Below are positions 51,101 to 63,100 of a stretch of DNA of 64,000 nucleotides, piece by piece. The DNA lies in the NCBI GenBank assembly GCA_014607495.2, contig CP053171.1, positions 1,612,001 through 1,676,000 on the forward strand, given 5' to 3'. A program made the position numbers and the translations under genes. Source of the DNA: Carposina sasakii (taxonomy: Eukaryota > Arthropoda > Insecta > Lepidoptera > Carposinidae). The stretch's first letter is position 1; each line of letters opens with the position of its first letter. The notes beneath the pieces were generated by a model, which was given only the letters and a program-made list of their open reading frames with translations, had not been told where the DNA came from and ran no database searches.

Positions 51101-54100
51101 ATTATGTCAAAAAGCAACCATACCTTGAGTTTTTTTTCTAACCGGACTCCCAGGCAACGCAATACCGCTTTTATTCAAATGCACATTAGGGTTAACCTCC
51201 TCAATCAAATGCACGAGCACATTCAACATTTTTAGCGTAACTTGTAGGAATTTCTCCGCTAAGCTGGCAACCCTGTCGTTGTCTAAGTGCTGCCATCTCT
51301 TGGCGGGATTTGTGACATCGCGTTCGAAAACGTCACGGTTCGAGTTTTTGCCGCGCATTATGTTGTGTATCTCCACTGTGAGGGAAAACAAGTATCGAAG
51401 TATAATAAAAGGATATTTTAGTGTGTATTTAAGTAGTGGCACTGCAATCAAGCAAGTGAATTGCTCAACGTCTTTTTAATCAATATTAGATAATTATACC
51501 AAAAAGATACTTAAGGGGGCGTGGCCTCAATTCACTAATAATGCCCCTTCTGCCCTCTTAAATTACATTCATAAGATTAGGCCAATTTCTTAAAGGTGTA
51601 GGCAGAGATCATGGACCTTTACTTACTACGGTTCTGATACACGCTTATATCGACTATCATGATATTACCTGCAGTCAAACCGCGTAAGCAGTTTTGCAGG
51701 GTATTGTAAAGCAACTGTAAAATTTTAAAGTTAATAAATAATAAATAATGAAACATGATATTCTTCATGCATTTGCCCGTCGATTTAGGGTATTTATTTT
51801 TGAACTAAGACGTCCAGAATTTGGTGAGGTTTTTCCCTTCCAACCCTTGTTTTATATTTTCCTAAGATAATTACTAACCTGGATACATCAAGGCGCACAA
51901 ATCCAACATTATAGACCGAGCGGCGATGGTTCCATTACAATAGTCTAAGCTGTCGAGGCAGTAGCCAAGTATTCCCTGGTCTATATAGACTGAGGTGTTG
52001 AACCAGGGCGTCCATTTATGACTTATCTCTTGTAACGCTTCTAATAGACCTTGCTGTAGGAAAATATAATTCGTTTATTTATTAAGAGTACAATTTTAAC
52101 ATATATACACACACGCTTTCTTCTATGCTGCTCTGGGGGTGAAAAAAAAAGTATAATACTACAGCTGCTTCTCTTCCCGGGCATACTGTACAAGTCAGTA
52201 GAGGGACAAGAGGGTCTTGGTGTTTTGTAGGCGATGGGCTGACCACCTGTCACTACTAACCGAACTTGTACATCTCAACTATACCCTCAAAATTGGTCAG
52301 AAGTGGCACCATGTGGTTCTATCGGCCCTTGGTGCTCTGCCTATCCCGTAAGGGATAAAGGCGTGATTATATGAATGTATGTATACACACACAGGTGTGT
52401 TCCCAGATGTGCAGGATCATAAAAGGTGATCCCTCAGCCACGTTTACCATGGCCGAGATAATTGTTAATGTTCAGTAACAAGTTGCTAGCTCATGGCCTG
52501 AGAGCCTCTGAGTTGCACAACATGCACATAAGGAGATGCAACTGATATACGAGTATTGTATTTGACGGCCGATTGGTCCAGTAGGTAGTGACTCTGCCTG
52601 CGACGCCATAGGTCCTGGGTTCGAATCCCGGTAGGTGCAAACATTGATATGATGAATATCGATGTTTGTTTCCGACTCATGGATGTTTCTATACTTATCT
52701 ATGTATTTATATACCGTTGCTTAGTGCCTACGACACAAGACCTTAGGGATCTTAGTGTGGGACTAAGGTTAATTGTAGTGACAAAACATTACAATTTTAA
52801 TTATGACCAAATGCTTTACAGACATATATATAGACACATATTGGTAGACTTTTAAATTACCCTTCTTTTGGCTTGCCGCAGCTAAGTAAAAATTATTATA
52901 TCCTCACCAAAAAATTATAAATTCTCACATCAATAGTCCATCGAAAACATGCGACAATAGACTTTAATACTCACGGAATAGTGTTTACAATTCGACGCCA
53001 TCAGCCTCCCCATAAGATCCCCTACTATGGTCCTCAAACTGTCACTATATTTAATTCTATTTCCGGATTTTAGTGCTTGCGGTAGGTCGTAGTAGAAATA
53101 GAGATCCTTTACTAAATCTAATGATACACCTAGAAAAGAACACGGGCTATAAAAAAAATATATAAATTGAAAAGTATAAAGAGCGCTTCGTTTTATTCTG
53201 AGAAAAAATTACAATACTCGATTCTTTTATTACAGTTATCTGTAATCAAGTATTGTCAATATTATAATTGGGACTTGCGAATATATGAATGAGATGTGTC
53301 TGTTTTCACGTAAAACTATTGAACGTATTTTGATGAAACGTAACAGTTATGTAGCTTATACTTTCAGAATACATATCACATAGGATACACAGATCACGCA
53401 TACAAAGTCGCTAGCGTTTTCTAGTATTTATAATAAAGAAGCACATTATCTTTGTGTTGTCTATGTACAATGAAAAAATAAGAATAGGAAGTCATTAATA
53501 AAATACCTTTACGATCGAAGTAGAAATGCTGACTTTGCCTTCTAGCGACCTCTGCCACCATACTCGTTGGTGTTTCTTTCTTTGGTGGGTATATCTTTGA
53601 TGTTATACTAAAAATGTTAATGAATACGCATATAAAATGCCAGTAAGCAATAAAATGTTGAGTATATGAGATGTTCTATTTTCGAAACAAATGAATGAAT
53701 TTTGGCTGAATGTATATTGATGAAACTATGTAAGTGATAAACTAGAGATAAATGCTGGAATAAATCTTCAAGTAATCTTTACAAATAGTTGGGACTTGTA
53801 TTTTCTTATTCAAGAAGCAATTGACAGTGTATTTATTATCGATTATAATCTCGATAGAGCTAACATTTTCAAGTATAATCAACAAGTCTCAGATATTTTC
53901 AACTTCTTTCTTTTTTTTTTGCTTTAAACTTTACCAATAAACATTGGATAGCGCGATATGAAATGTGTACAACATTAAGTTTATAGTCATTAAGTTTTGG
54001 TGAATACGTTCAACAAAAAGAGCGAATACCCTCCTGGCCTAAAACCTGGAAACGCCCATAAACGTTGCATTTATAATAATAATACCTGGCTATAGCTTGA

Positions 54101-57100
54101 GCCGCGGCTTTCCTCACTTTGTGATCCTGATCGCCGAGCAGGCGACATAACGAATCCATTATCAACTTGCTTCGTCGATGATATCCGTCTATTAGCATAA
54201 ATAATCTGCAAAAATAGGAAAAATGCGACAAAAGTTAGAGATTATGGCCGATTCTGGCCGTCACACTTAATGTAACTTAAAATTAGATAGGTCTGTCCCT
54301 CTCTATTCTTAACAACAAATTGCTGCGACAGAAAGGGACAGGTAGGACTAATTTCAAGTTTAGATTAATGTGACGATCAGAATCGACCATATTGATTTGA
54401 TTCAATATACAGGTAAATAAGGTATATAATGGGTATGGCTTTATATTTGCTTTTCTTAGAAATGACAATGACATTATTATTTGTTTGTGATGGAGTCGAA
54501 TTTTAGGATATTTTTTTTAAGCCTAAAATGCATTTTTTTTTTGTAGTATTGTACGATTGTTTTGCGAATTGAACAACCGTAATTTTTCTAGTTATATTAG
54601 CTCTGTAGGTTTTTCGTATAGATGTGATATTTTGTATGCCTGTGCTGATGCCCCATCACTGGAATATATCAGCTGCATCTCCTTCCGTGCATGTCGTAAG
54701 ACTTGTCACTGATCTTTTACATTTGTCCCTATGTTTAACGTGGCTGTGGGATCTCCCTGATCTTGCTACCTCATTTCGGGAACACAGTCGTGTTCATGTC
54801 TAAATATATACAGGGTGTTTTTTTGTTGCCACCCTTAACGAAGGGTACGTACTCTATACATAAAAAAGTAAGTTTATGCAAAAAAAAACGATGTAATTTT
54901 TTTAGATTTTTTTAAATTTTTTTATTACATGATCGGGCGAAACTTATTGTGTCCAGTGTTTATGCTAGTTTTTTTCATAGACAGATAGATATTAATAATT
55001 TCTCGTGAAATCTTGCTACACGCGTCAATGTGCATATATGCAGAAAAACTATGCAGTCTATTTACTCAACTTTGGACCCTAATATCTTGGGAACCAGACA
55101 CTTCCCAGGTATGCTTCCATGGAGTAAAATGATCGTGATGATGAGGAGATTCCGTAGTTTTCGGGAACGTTGAAAAAACACCCTGTATACATATATTTAC
55201 ACATACATTTATGTAATATAGCTTACCTCTCATAAGGCAGTTTCTCATAAAGCTTGCACAAGTTAACTCGACACAACCAATACTTATTAGTCTCGACTTC
55301 AAACAGACTATTTAATATGGTCCCCATTATACCATAGTGTGGGCTTTCACATAATGATGAACAGATTGATATTAAAGACGATAGAGTGTGGTTCACTGTC
55401 GAATGTATGTCGTCTGTTAGACCCTGAAAAGTTACATGAAATAGAATATATTACTTAATATATTAATAAATATTCACACACCTCACAACAAATTAACTTA
55501 GTCCTGCACTAAAATCCTAAGGTATTGAGTCATGAGTACTAAGCAACGGTCCTGAGTACGGACCCCTATGATATGGTGAATAATAAACAAACTATCTTTA
55601 TATTTATCTACCATTGCTTAGTCCACGATCCAAGACCTTAGAGTTGTTGCTGTGGGACTATGATAATGTGTGGTGAAATAAATAGGTTACTTATATATAA
55701 ACAGGTCAGATTGTAAAGCATTGTTATTTATTATAGCAGGCATAAAATATCGTAACATAATCAATGATTGCCCCCACCAGGATTCAAACCGAGGATCTTT
55801 GGCTTAAGAGGCAGGTTGAGCCAACAGAATCTTACCTTCAAAATGATGTCAACCAAAAACTCCACTCTGATATTATCACTGACATCTTTCGGCAGCAAAC
55901 TAAAGTTCTTCCATTTGTAATAATTACCGTGAGAAATATCCAGTGCGGACCGCAAATAGTTTCCAATACACACCCTAACCAGACCCCTAATTTGCGGGTC
56001 ACTGTGACCCTCCAGCAAAACAAACACGTCCGACATATGTTGGAACTCAAAGTCTTTATCCAAATCTATTTTTTCCGAATCACTTTGAATCAATTCCGGC
56101 GCATCTTTACTGTGTACTTCGTCCGTCCTTCTCAAAGGTATTTTCGGCCGTTCAGCCTTTTCTACATCTTTAGAACTATCCAAATTGTCCAAATTAGTTG
56201 TCGATTCGCCGAAATGATCGAATTTCATTTCTAAATCTATACTAGAAGATAGCACATCCCCACTACTCGTCATAGGATAGCCCGTGGTATTAGAATTAGT
56301 TGTAACATTGCTGTTAGTCATTAGATTTGCGCTTTCATAGCTAGCCGCTAATTCATTTCTGAATATTTTGCTATCCAATATAGTGCTTTGGACGTCTTTG
56401 GTTGAGCTTTTCTGTTCCGTGCTATCTTGGGACTTCTCCATAGATTTGCTGTCCTTTTTTGACATAATTTGCGAGTTGTTTGTCAGTTGGCTATCGGTGC
56501 TGCGATTGAGGTCTTGACTCACGGAGTCTGTTAGGGAATCTTGGTAGCAAATGTTTCGTTCTAGAATGAAGTCGTTTATGTTGTCTTGGTTCGAATCGGA
56601 GCCTTCTGATGAACCTAAGACAGTAGAATAAACATTCTTATGCTGCCTTAAAAATATAGAGTGTTGATTTTAATCTGCGTCAAATTTAAATGGAAGACCT
56701 ATTAGCATTTAGTTATACGATTTACGAACCAAAAAAATAATAAAACCTACATTTAAATAAAATAAACCGAAATTTTAATTATATTCTACATACACTGTGG
56801 CAGCGTTCAGCTGATGCGTGTTATTTTATTTTTTTCCGTGTTAATTTTTTTATTGATTCGTGATCAGTATAAGAAACTTAATCACCTCTGTAAATATGCC
56901 GCAGATTGAAATCAACACGCTGTATATTGGTATAACGCGAAAAGCTATGTAAATAGCCCACTATAGAGAACCTATTTCCAAAATTTGAGACTCGAAATCA
57001 TATGTTTATTTTTCAAGATTGTATGAACATTCCGGAGTTGTGTAGGAATTCTCCATACTATCTGGAAAAATAAACATGTGATTTCGAGTCTGAAATTTTG

Positions 57101-60100
57101 TGGATAGGTTCCTTTTAGTGGGCTATTTACATAGCTTTTCGCTTAACATACTCCTTTTGTTACACCCTGTATAATATATTAAAAATATACGATTAGTTTG
57201 CTGGAAGAAATCTCTCTTAGAGATAAGCACGCCTTTGTACATTTCCTTCGTCATAAACTTTATTTGTGAAAACTTTACTGTGTACAATAAAGCTTAATAA
57301 TAATATTATTATATAAACAATATTTGCCTAATATTTAATAATATTAGGCAAATATTGATACGAGTACAAATCCTTTCTTATGGGATAACTTACGGCCTAC
57401 GTCATACAAAGATACAAACAGTTTTATAAATAACCCTATTTAGAAAAAAATACGTGATTTAATATAAACTAGTGGACGCCCGCGACTTCGACCGCGTGGA
57501 CTACAGAAAAAACAAAATGTCGAAATTATCCGGGATTAAAACATTTTCCCGGAATAAAAAGTATTACTGAAAACTGCATCGAAATCGGTTCAGCCGTTTC
57601 TGAGATTAGCGTGCACAAACGCACAGACAAACCGACAAACAGACAAAAATTCCAAAAATCATTCTTTTGGGTACTATTGCGTTAATAAAGGTCTTCTATA
57701 TTTTTTCTCATATATCTTCCATGTACAGACAGCGATCCGTTACATTTTTATTATATGTATAGATGTTATACCCTTATGTTGTTGATATCCCACCCATCCG
57801 CACCAAACCAAGCTAACTCGTTTGTAATGCGAACGGCTAAGGAAGTGGAATGCACTTCCTGCCTATGTATATCCCGAGCACTACGACATTGGTCTCTTAA
57901 AAGCTAAAGTGAATAGGCACTTTCTAGGCAAACATGTACCACCCTAGGCCGCATCTTGCTTAACATCAGGCACGATGGCGGTCAAATGTTTGCCTAGCTA
58001 ATTGTAAAAAAAAAAAAAGAATTTGACCCAGTGTCACTCTTATGGCTAAGGCGAGTCTTATGATACCTCTTAAACTCAAATACGACAATTCGTTTAGGCT
58101 GTGTGTCAATTAAATATACATACTCGTACATACACTCGAAAAACATAACCCTCCTACTGGCGCAGCAGTCGGGTGATGACTTACCCGATATATTATGACA
58201 CTTGACATCTGCATCCTTGTCCAGGTACACCGTCATAGCTTGAGGGTACAGATACAGGATCTCCGACAGACAAGTCAGCGCTGAAGACTTTACTGACACA
58301 CGCACAGATCTGAAATCAACATATAAAGTTAGTTAAAGTACTTTTTTAATATTATACAGGGTGATTTTTGGTCGTCAACGTTCTCGAAAACTACGGAATC
58401 ATTTTTCTCCATGGAAGGATACCTGGGAAGTGTCTGGTTCCGAAGATATTAGGGTTCAAAGTTAAATAGACTGCGTTTTTCTGCATAAATGCACATAGAC
58501 GCGCGTAGCAAGATTTTTTCACGAGAAATAATTAATATCTGTCTATGAAAAAACTAGCATAAACACTGGACACTATAAATTTCGCCCAATCAAGTAATTT
58601 TTTTTTTTCAAAAAAATTTGCATCATTTCCCAGCATTTTATTTTGGCATAAACTTACTTTATTTGATGTATAGAGTACGTACCCTTCGTTAAGGGTGGCA
58701 ACGAAAAAACATCCTGTATAACATACCTACAAAATAGCCCTATTCACTAGAATACAGCAGATGCATCTCATCAATCTAATCTACCGCGTGCAATGTTAAA
58801 CTCTCGGTAAACACAAATTTAAAAAAACGGTGTTAAAAAAATCTTTGTAGGAATTTGAGGCTGATAAAGTACGGCAGGCTGATTATCTAACACGCAACCG
58901 GTCACAATCGCTAGGTAATCGCTGTCAAACATGACATTTGGTATTATACTACTAGCTAGATTAAAAAGTCTGCCCCACACACTCATAGATTACAAAATAG
59001 GGTTCTTTGAATCAGGCGCGTAGTCGTCTTTTGACGTTTAGCGACCGGTTGCCGACCAATCGCAAGTTAGTAAATAAGCCTACCGATGTGTAGAACTGAT
59101 TTTTCCAATGTTCAGATACAGGGGCTCCTGATATTTTTAGATGGGGATTCACATTTTTTTTTAATATGAGCGCATGCAAAATTACAGTTTGTAAACGCGT
59201 GTTCGCTCCCTTAACGACTGCACCAGCGCTCCTTAGGACGAGCCGCCAGTGTTCAGATCAGTATATGACAGATAAAGGTGATACTGTCTCGATCTTGATC
59301 AAGTTTTAGAGGAAGACAGCTTCAAATTTATCTTTTAGATAGGCTGACCATCGGATAAATCGTCTTATAATAAAAATTGTCATGTCACTTACCTATCAGA
59401 AATAACGCCTCCCTTGTTACCAGTTAGTAGAAATTTGGAAACAAGCAATCTAGCGCAGTATTTCAACAATATATCATTGTCTGTCGATTCGCCAATGTTG
59501 ACCTAAAACATAATAATCAAGTTTTATAAATAGAGAAAAAATCGTTGTGGCAGATTTCATTCACCCACTTGAAGCCATAATATATAAATAAAAAAGAGAT
59601 AATTCAGGATAACAAACGTATAATGACGGATGATGACTGAGGCAAAGCCAGTATCCATTGCCGATTGCCGACAGAACCAAAGCCAGTATCCATTGCCGAT
59701 TGCCGACAGAACCAAAGCCAGTATCCATTGCCGATTGCCGACAGAACCAAAGCCAGTATCCATTGCCGATTGCCGACAGAACCAAAGCCAGTATCCATTG
59801 CCGATTGCCGACAGAACCAAAGCCAGTATCCATTGCCGATTGCCGACAGAACCAAAGCCATTAATTCAATACACTTTTTTAACCAACAGTGTCAAGCCCA
59901 ATTAATATTATTACAATACCTATTTAGAATGGCACGGAAACATTTATTTTTAATACAGTTGATCAAAAAGTGGCGTGTTGCAGGGACGTGTAGCATTCGG
60001 GATGTGGGCTATTACATACTCTAGTTTGTGGTTTGTTTTTTCTTTAATAGACATTATTTTGACAAATGAAATTGTATTAGGCGTTATAACTCGGAAGTTC

Positions 60101-63100
60101 AAACATTCACTATGGGTGCGCCCACCACCGGGCCCTACACACTCTACTGTTCAGTGGAGGGTGTAGGGCCCGGTGGTGGGCGCACCCATAGTGAATTATT
60201 TTGACAGTTGGGAAAGAGAACGCACGAGTTTGGAAAAGGTAAAGAAAAAGTCTTGCTCGCGAAAAGTGCGTTCTCTTTCCCAACTGTCAAAATAATGTCT
60301 ATTAAAGAAAAAACCAAGCACAAAGTTTTTACAAAAAAAAATCATATAAGTTTTTATGATTCGTGCAAATATTTCTAAAAAGAAGCTACTAATTTGTTTC
60401 AATGTCAGATTTGATGATTTGATTCAATGAGTTAGGTTAGGTTTCATTTCATTTCATCTCATTAATTTTCATTTCATATCAATAAAAAAATTCTACTGAA
60501 GACTTGGCTGTATGGGCATTGTTCCCTTTGCCTACCCAGAATGGGTGAAGAAAACAAAAAAAATCTCTGCTTATATGCTTTTACGGTTGGCGCCATTTTC
60601 CAAAATTTTATTAAATTGCTTCATTTTTTCGCAACTGTATTAAAAATAGTTGATCAGTACACGTGCGGAACCGTCATTGCAACTTGTTCGCCATTGAACT
60701 CTTTGAAATGACAGGCTTTCCGCACTCGTAATGAAATATACTATATTGGATTCGTAGTATCAGCATTGCACCCATGCGAAGCCAGTGGGTGGCTAGTGTA
60801 TGTGTAAATATACCTTTAGCCCTATGTCAGTTCTAGGTTGATCAACCTGATCTTCCCTCTCCGTTTCAGTCTCAATCTCAATCTCTTGCAACTTCTCCGA
60901 CAGGTCATGAGTCAGTTGTTCAGTGTTGAGCGGCATCTCCATTTCACTGACAGGCGAATCAGGGGTCTAGAACAAAATCAGTATTTTATTCTAAAACTAG
61001 AGGACGCCTACTTTTAGAGTCAATAAACACTGTTAACACCCGATGTGACGACATATATCAGTCACATACATTTTATATGGTCCATGTGACACACTGTTAA
61101 CACCACACGCTATAACACGGTCATCCCCATTCTCCATACATTTTCGGCGTGTTATCGCGTCGCGCCATGACCCTTAGTCCGCGTAAACTTTCGAATTACT
61201 ATTTTTTCTTGCCCATGGGAATTTTCTTTCTTATCGGAAGCCTACGTCACACAATGAACAAAACTTCCATGTTTCAGGTACTATGTTATACCTAAAAACA
61301 AGCTAAGTGTGCATTCTTTATAAGATTTTTGTAAGGGACTGGTCATGCCACATGAAGAGAACTGGACTATTTATTTTTGTATGGAAGCATTTAAACAAGA
61401 TGACCGAACATAGAGTGAATGATTGAATGAATGATTCATGTGAATGTAAAACTAGTTACAAGAACCTTTCCTTTGAGTGATGGCGCCAGTTACTATGTAT
61501 AATTTCGACATTTTCGACCACTAGAATACAAATATACTAACCTGTATAGTCAAATCTTCGACACTCAAGCTAGGCGTAGTAAGCTGTAACAAGCTGCCCA
61601 GATGTAGGGCTCCGCTAAAGGATAACTCCCCGCCGTCCCGCTCCGACATAGGGCTTCGGGGACGGACTGAAGCCCTACTCGGGGCACCTGAGGAAATAAC
61701 GGGTTTTTCAATTAATTGCTATGTTTGGTAACTAACACCGCGACACGAGAGATTTTATATGTAAGATATTTAATTATTATTATTAACAGAATGTGACAAT
61801 GCTTTTACGGAGAATGATTTGTTAGTATTATTAATTAACTTGCAAAAATTCATCTACATATTCAATTGTTACGTCAAATGTATTTTTAATAAAAATAATA
61901 AAAAAAAATAACTTAAATTTATTTTTTAAATAATAAAAAAAAAATAACTTATTCACAAACACCAAAAAGAACGAATGAGTTGTTCTTTTTCCCATTCATT
62001 CCTCTTCAAAATAAATAAATATAATATACTTACGAACAACAGAATCCCGCCAGGTCTCCCTAACGCTAATATTGACCACTCTTGTATCTAACAACGCCTG
62101 TCCATACTCTCCATTCACCGATAACATAACAGACAAACACTCCATCACTGTATTCTGTATGTTATGTTCACTTGATTGTTCGATGTAGTGGATGCATAGC
62201 TGGTAAAGCTGTAAAATTATATGCATGTCTCATATGTATATAGGTTATGTAACATTAGGACTATGAGAGTGAGGGAATAGAGAGTGCATCTGTGTTTGCG
62301 CACACACTTGTGCACTATAATATCTCCTGCGTACCTGGCCAATCTTCGTAGAGATTGATCGTCTTGGCCGAAATACGGTCGGAGATCATCATCATCATGT
62401 AACATTGGTTACAACATGTAGACTTTATTTATCTTGTAGTTCCTTTTTATTTGTGGAAAAATAAATAAATGTTTAGTTTCTTTCTTTCTAAACAGAATGT
62501 CAATGATTCAAAAAAACCTGACTGCGTAAAAATTTTAACACAATGTCACTCTCACAACTAAGACGAATCTAATGATAACTCTCAAGTTCAAGTAGGTCAA
62601 GACGTTTAGGCTGTAGAGCGTGCCGAATAAATATACATACATACATATTTACATACACTGCAAACACATATGCTGTCGCAGTCGAGTAAAAATAATAAAA
62701 ACCTAGAAAATTTCAAAATTAGCGAAAATAGTGCAAAGTTCTCGTTACAATGGAAAATATCTTTGTGATTGCAGTTACGTAATACGAGTACCAACGAATT
62801 ATCCCGGTCCTCAAGTCTACATAAGATCGATTATTCTCATGGTCAGATCGGGGCCCTATTTTATAAAGCTGACAATCCGACAAGTCGACATATAATATGT
62901 CAAGAAGTGTTAAGTCGACAATTTTTCTGTTTTATAAAGCTGACACAATTGTCATGGTACAAAATTGACGATTTGACCTGTCGATTTGTCACATAATTGT
63001 CACCTTTATAAAACAGCCGCAGCGCGACAATTCTACAATTTTGTCAGTTTATGAAATATATATCGACTTGTCAGCTTTATAAACCAGGGTCCTGATCTGA

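Larger units (their letters stand above)
48851..51123. other. htt intron between w13 and w14
   Basis: A 2.3-kb intron. It holds a reverse family Z copy (48975-49190) and a MITE-X copy (50477-50866). The AT-rich middle (49200-50470) has a TA run (49636-49648) but no recognisable gene or known repeat. Confidence 0.65.

Noticed and set aside
59557..60024. Six overlapping frames with repeated Gln/Ser/Pro or Trp/Cys motifs
   Set aside because: All are readings of the 35-bp tandem repeat.
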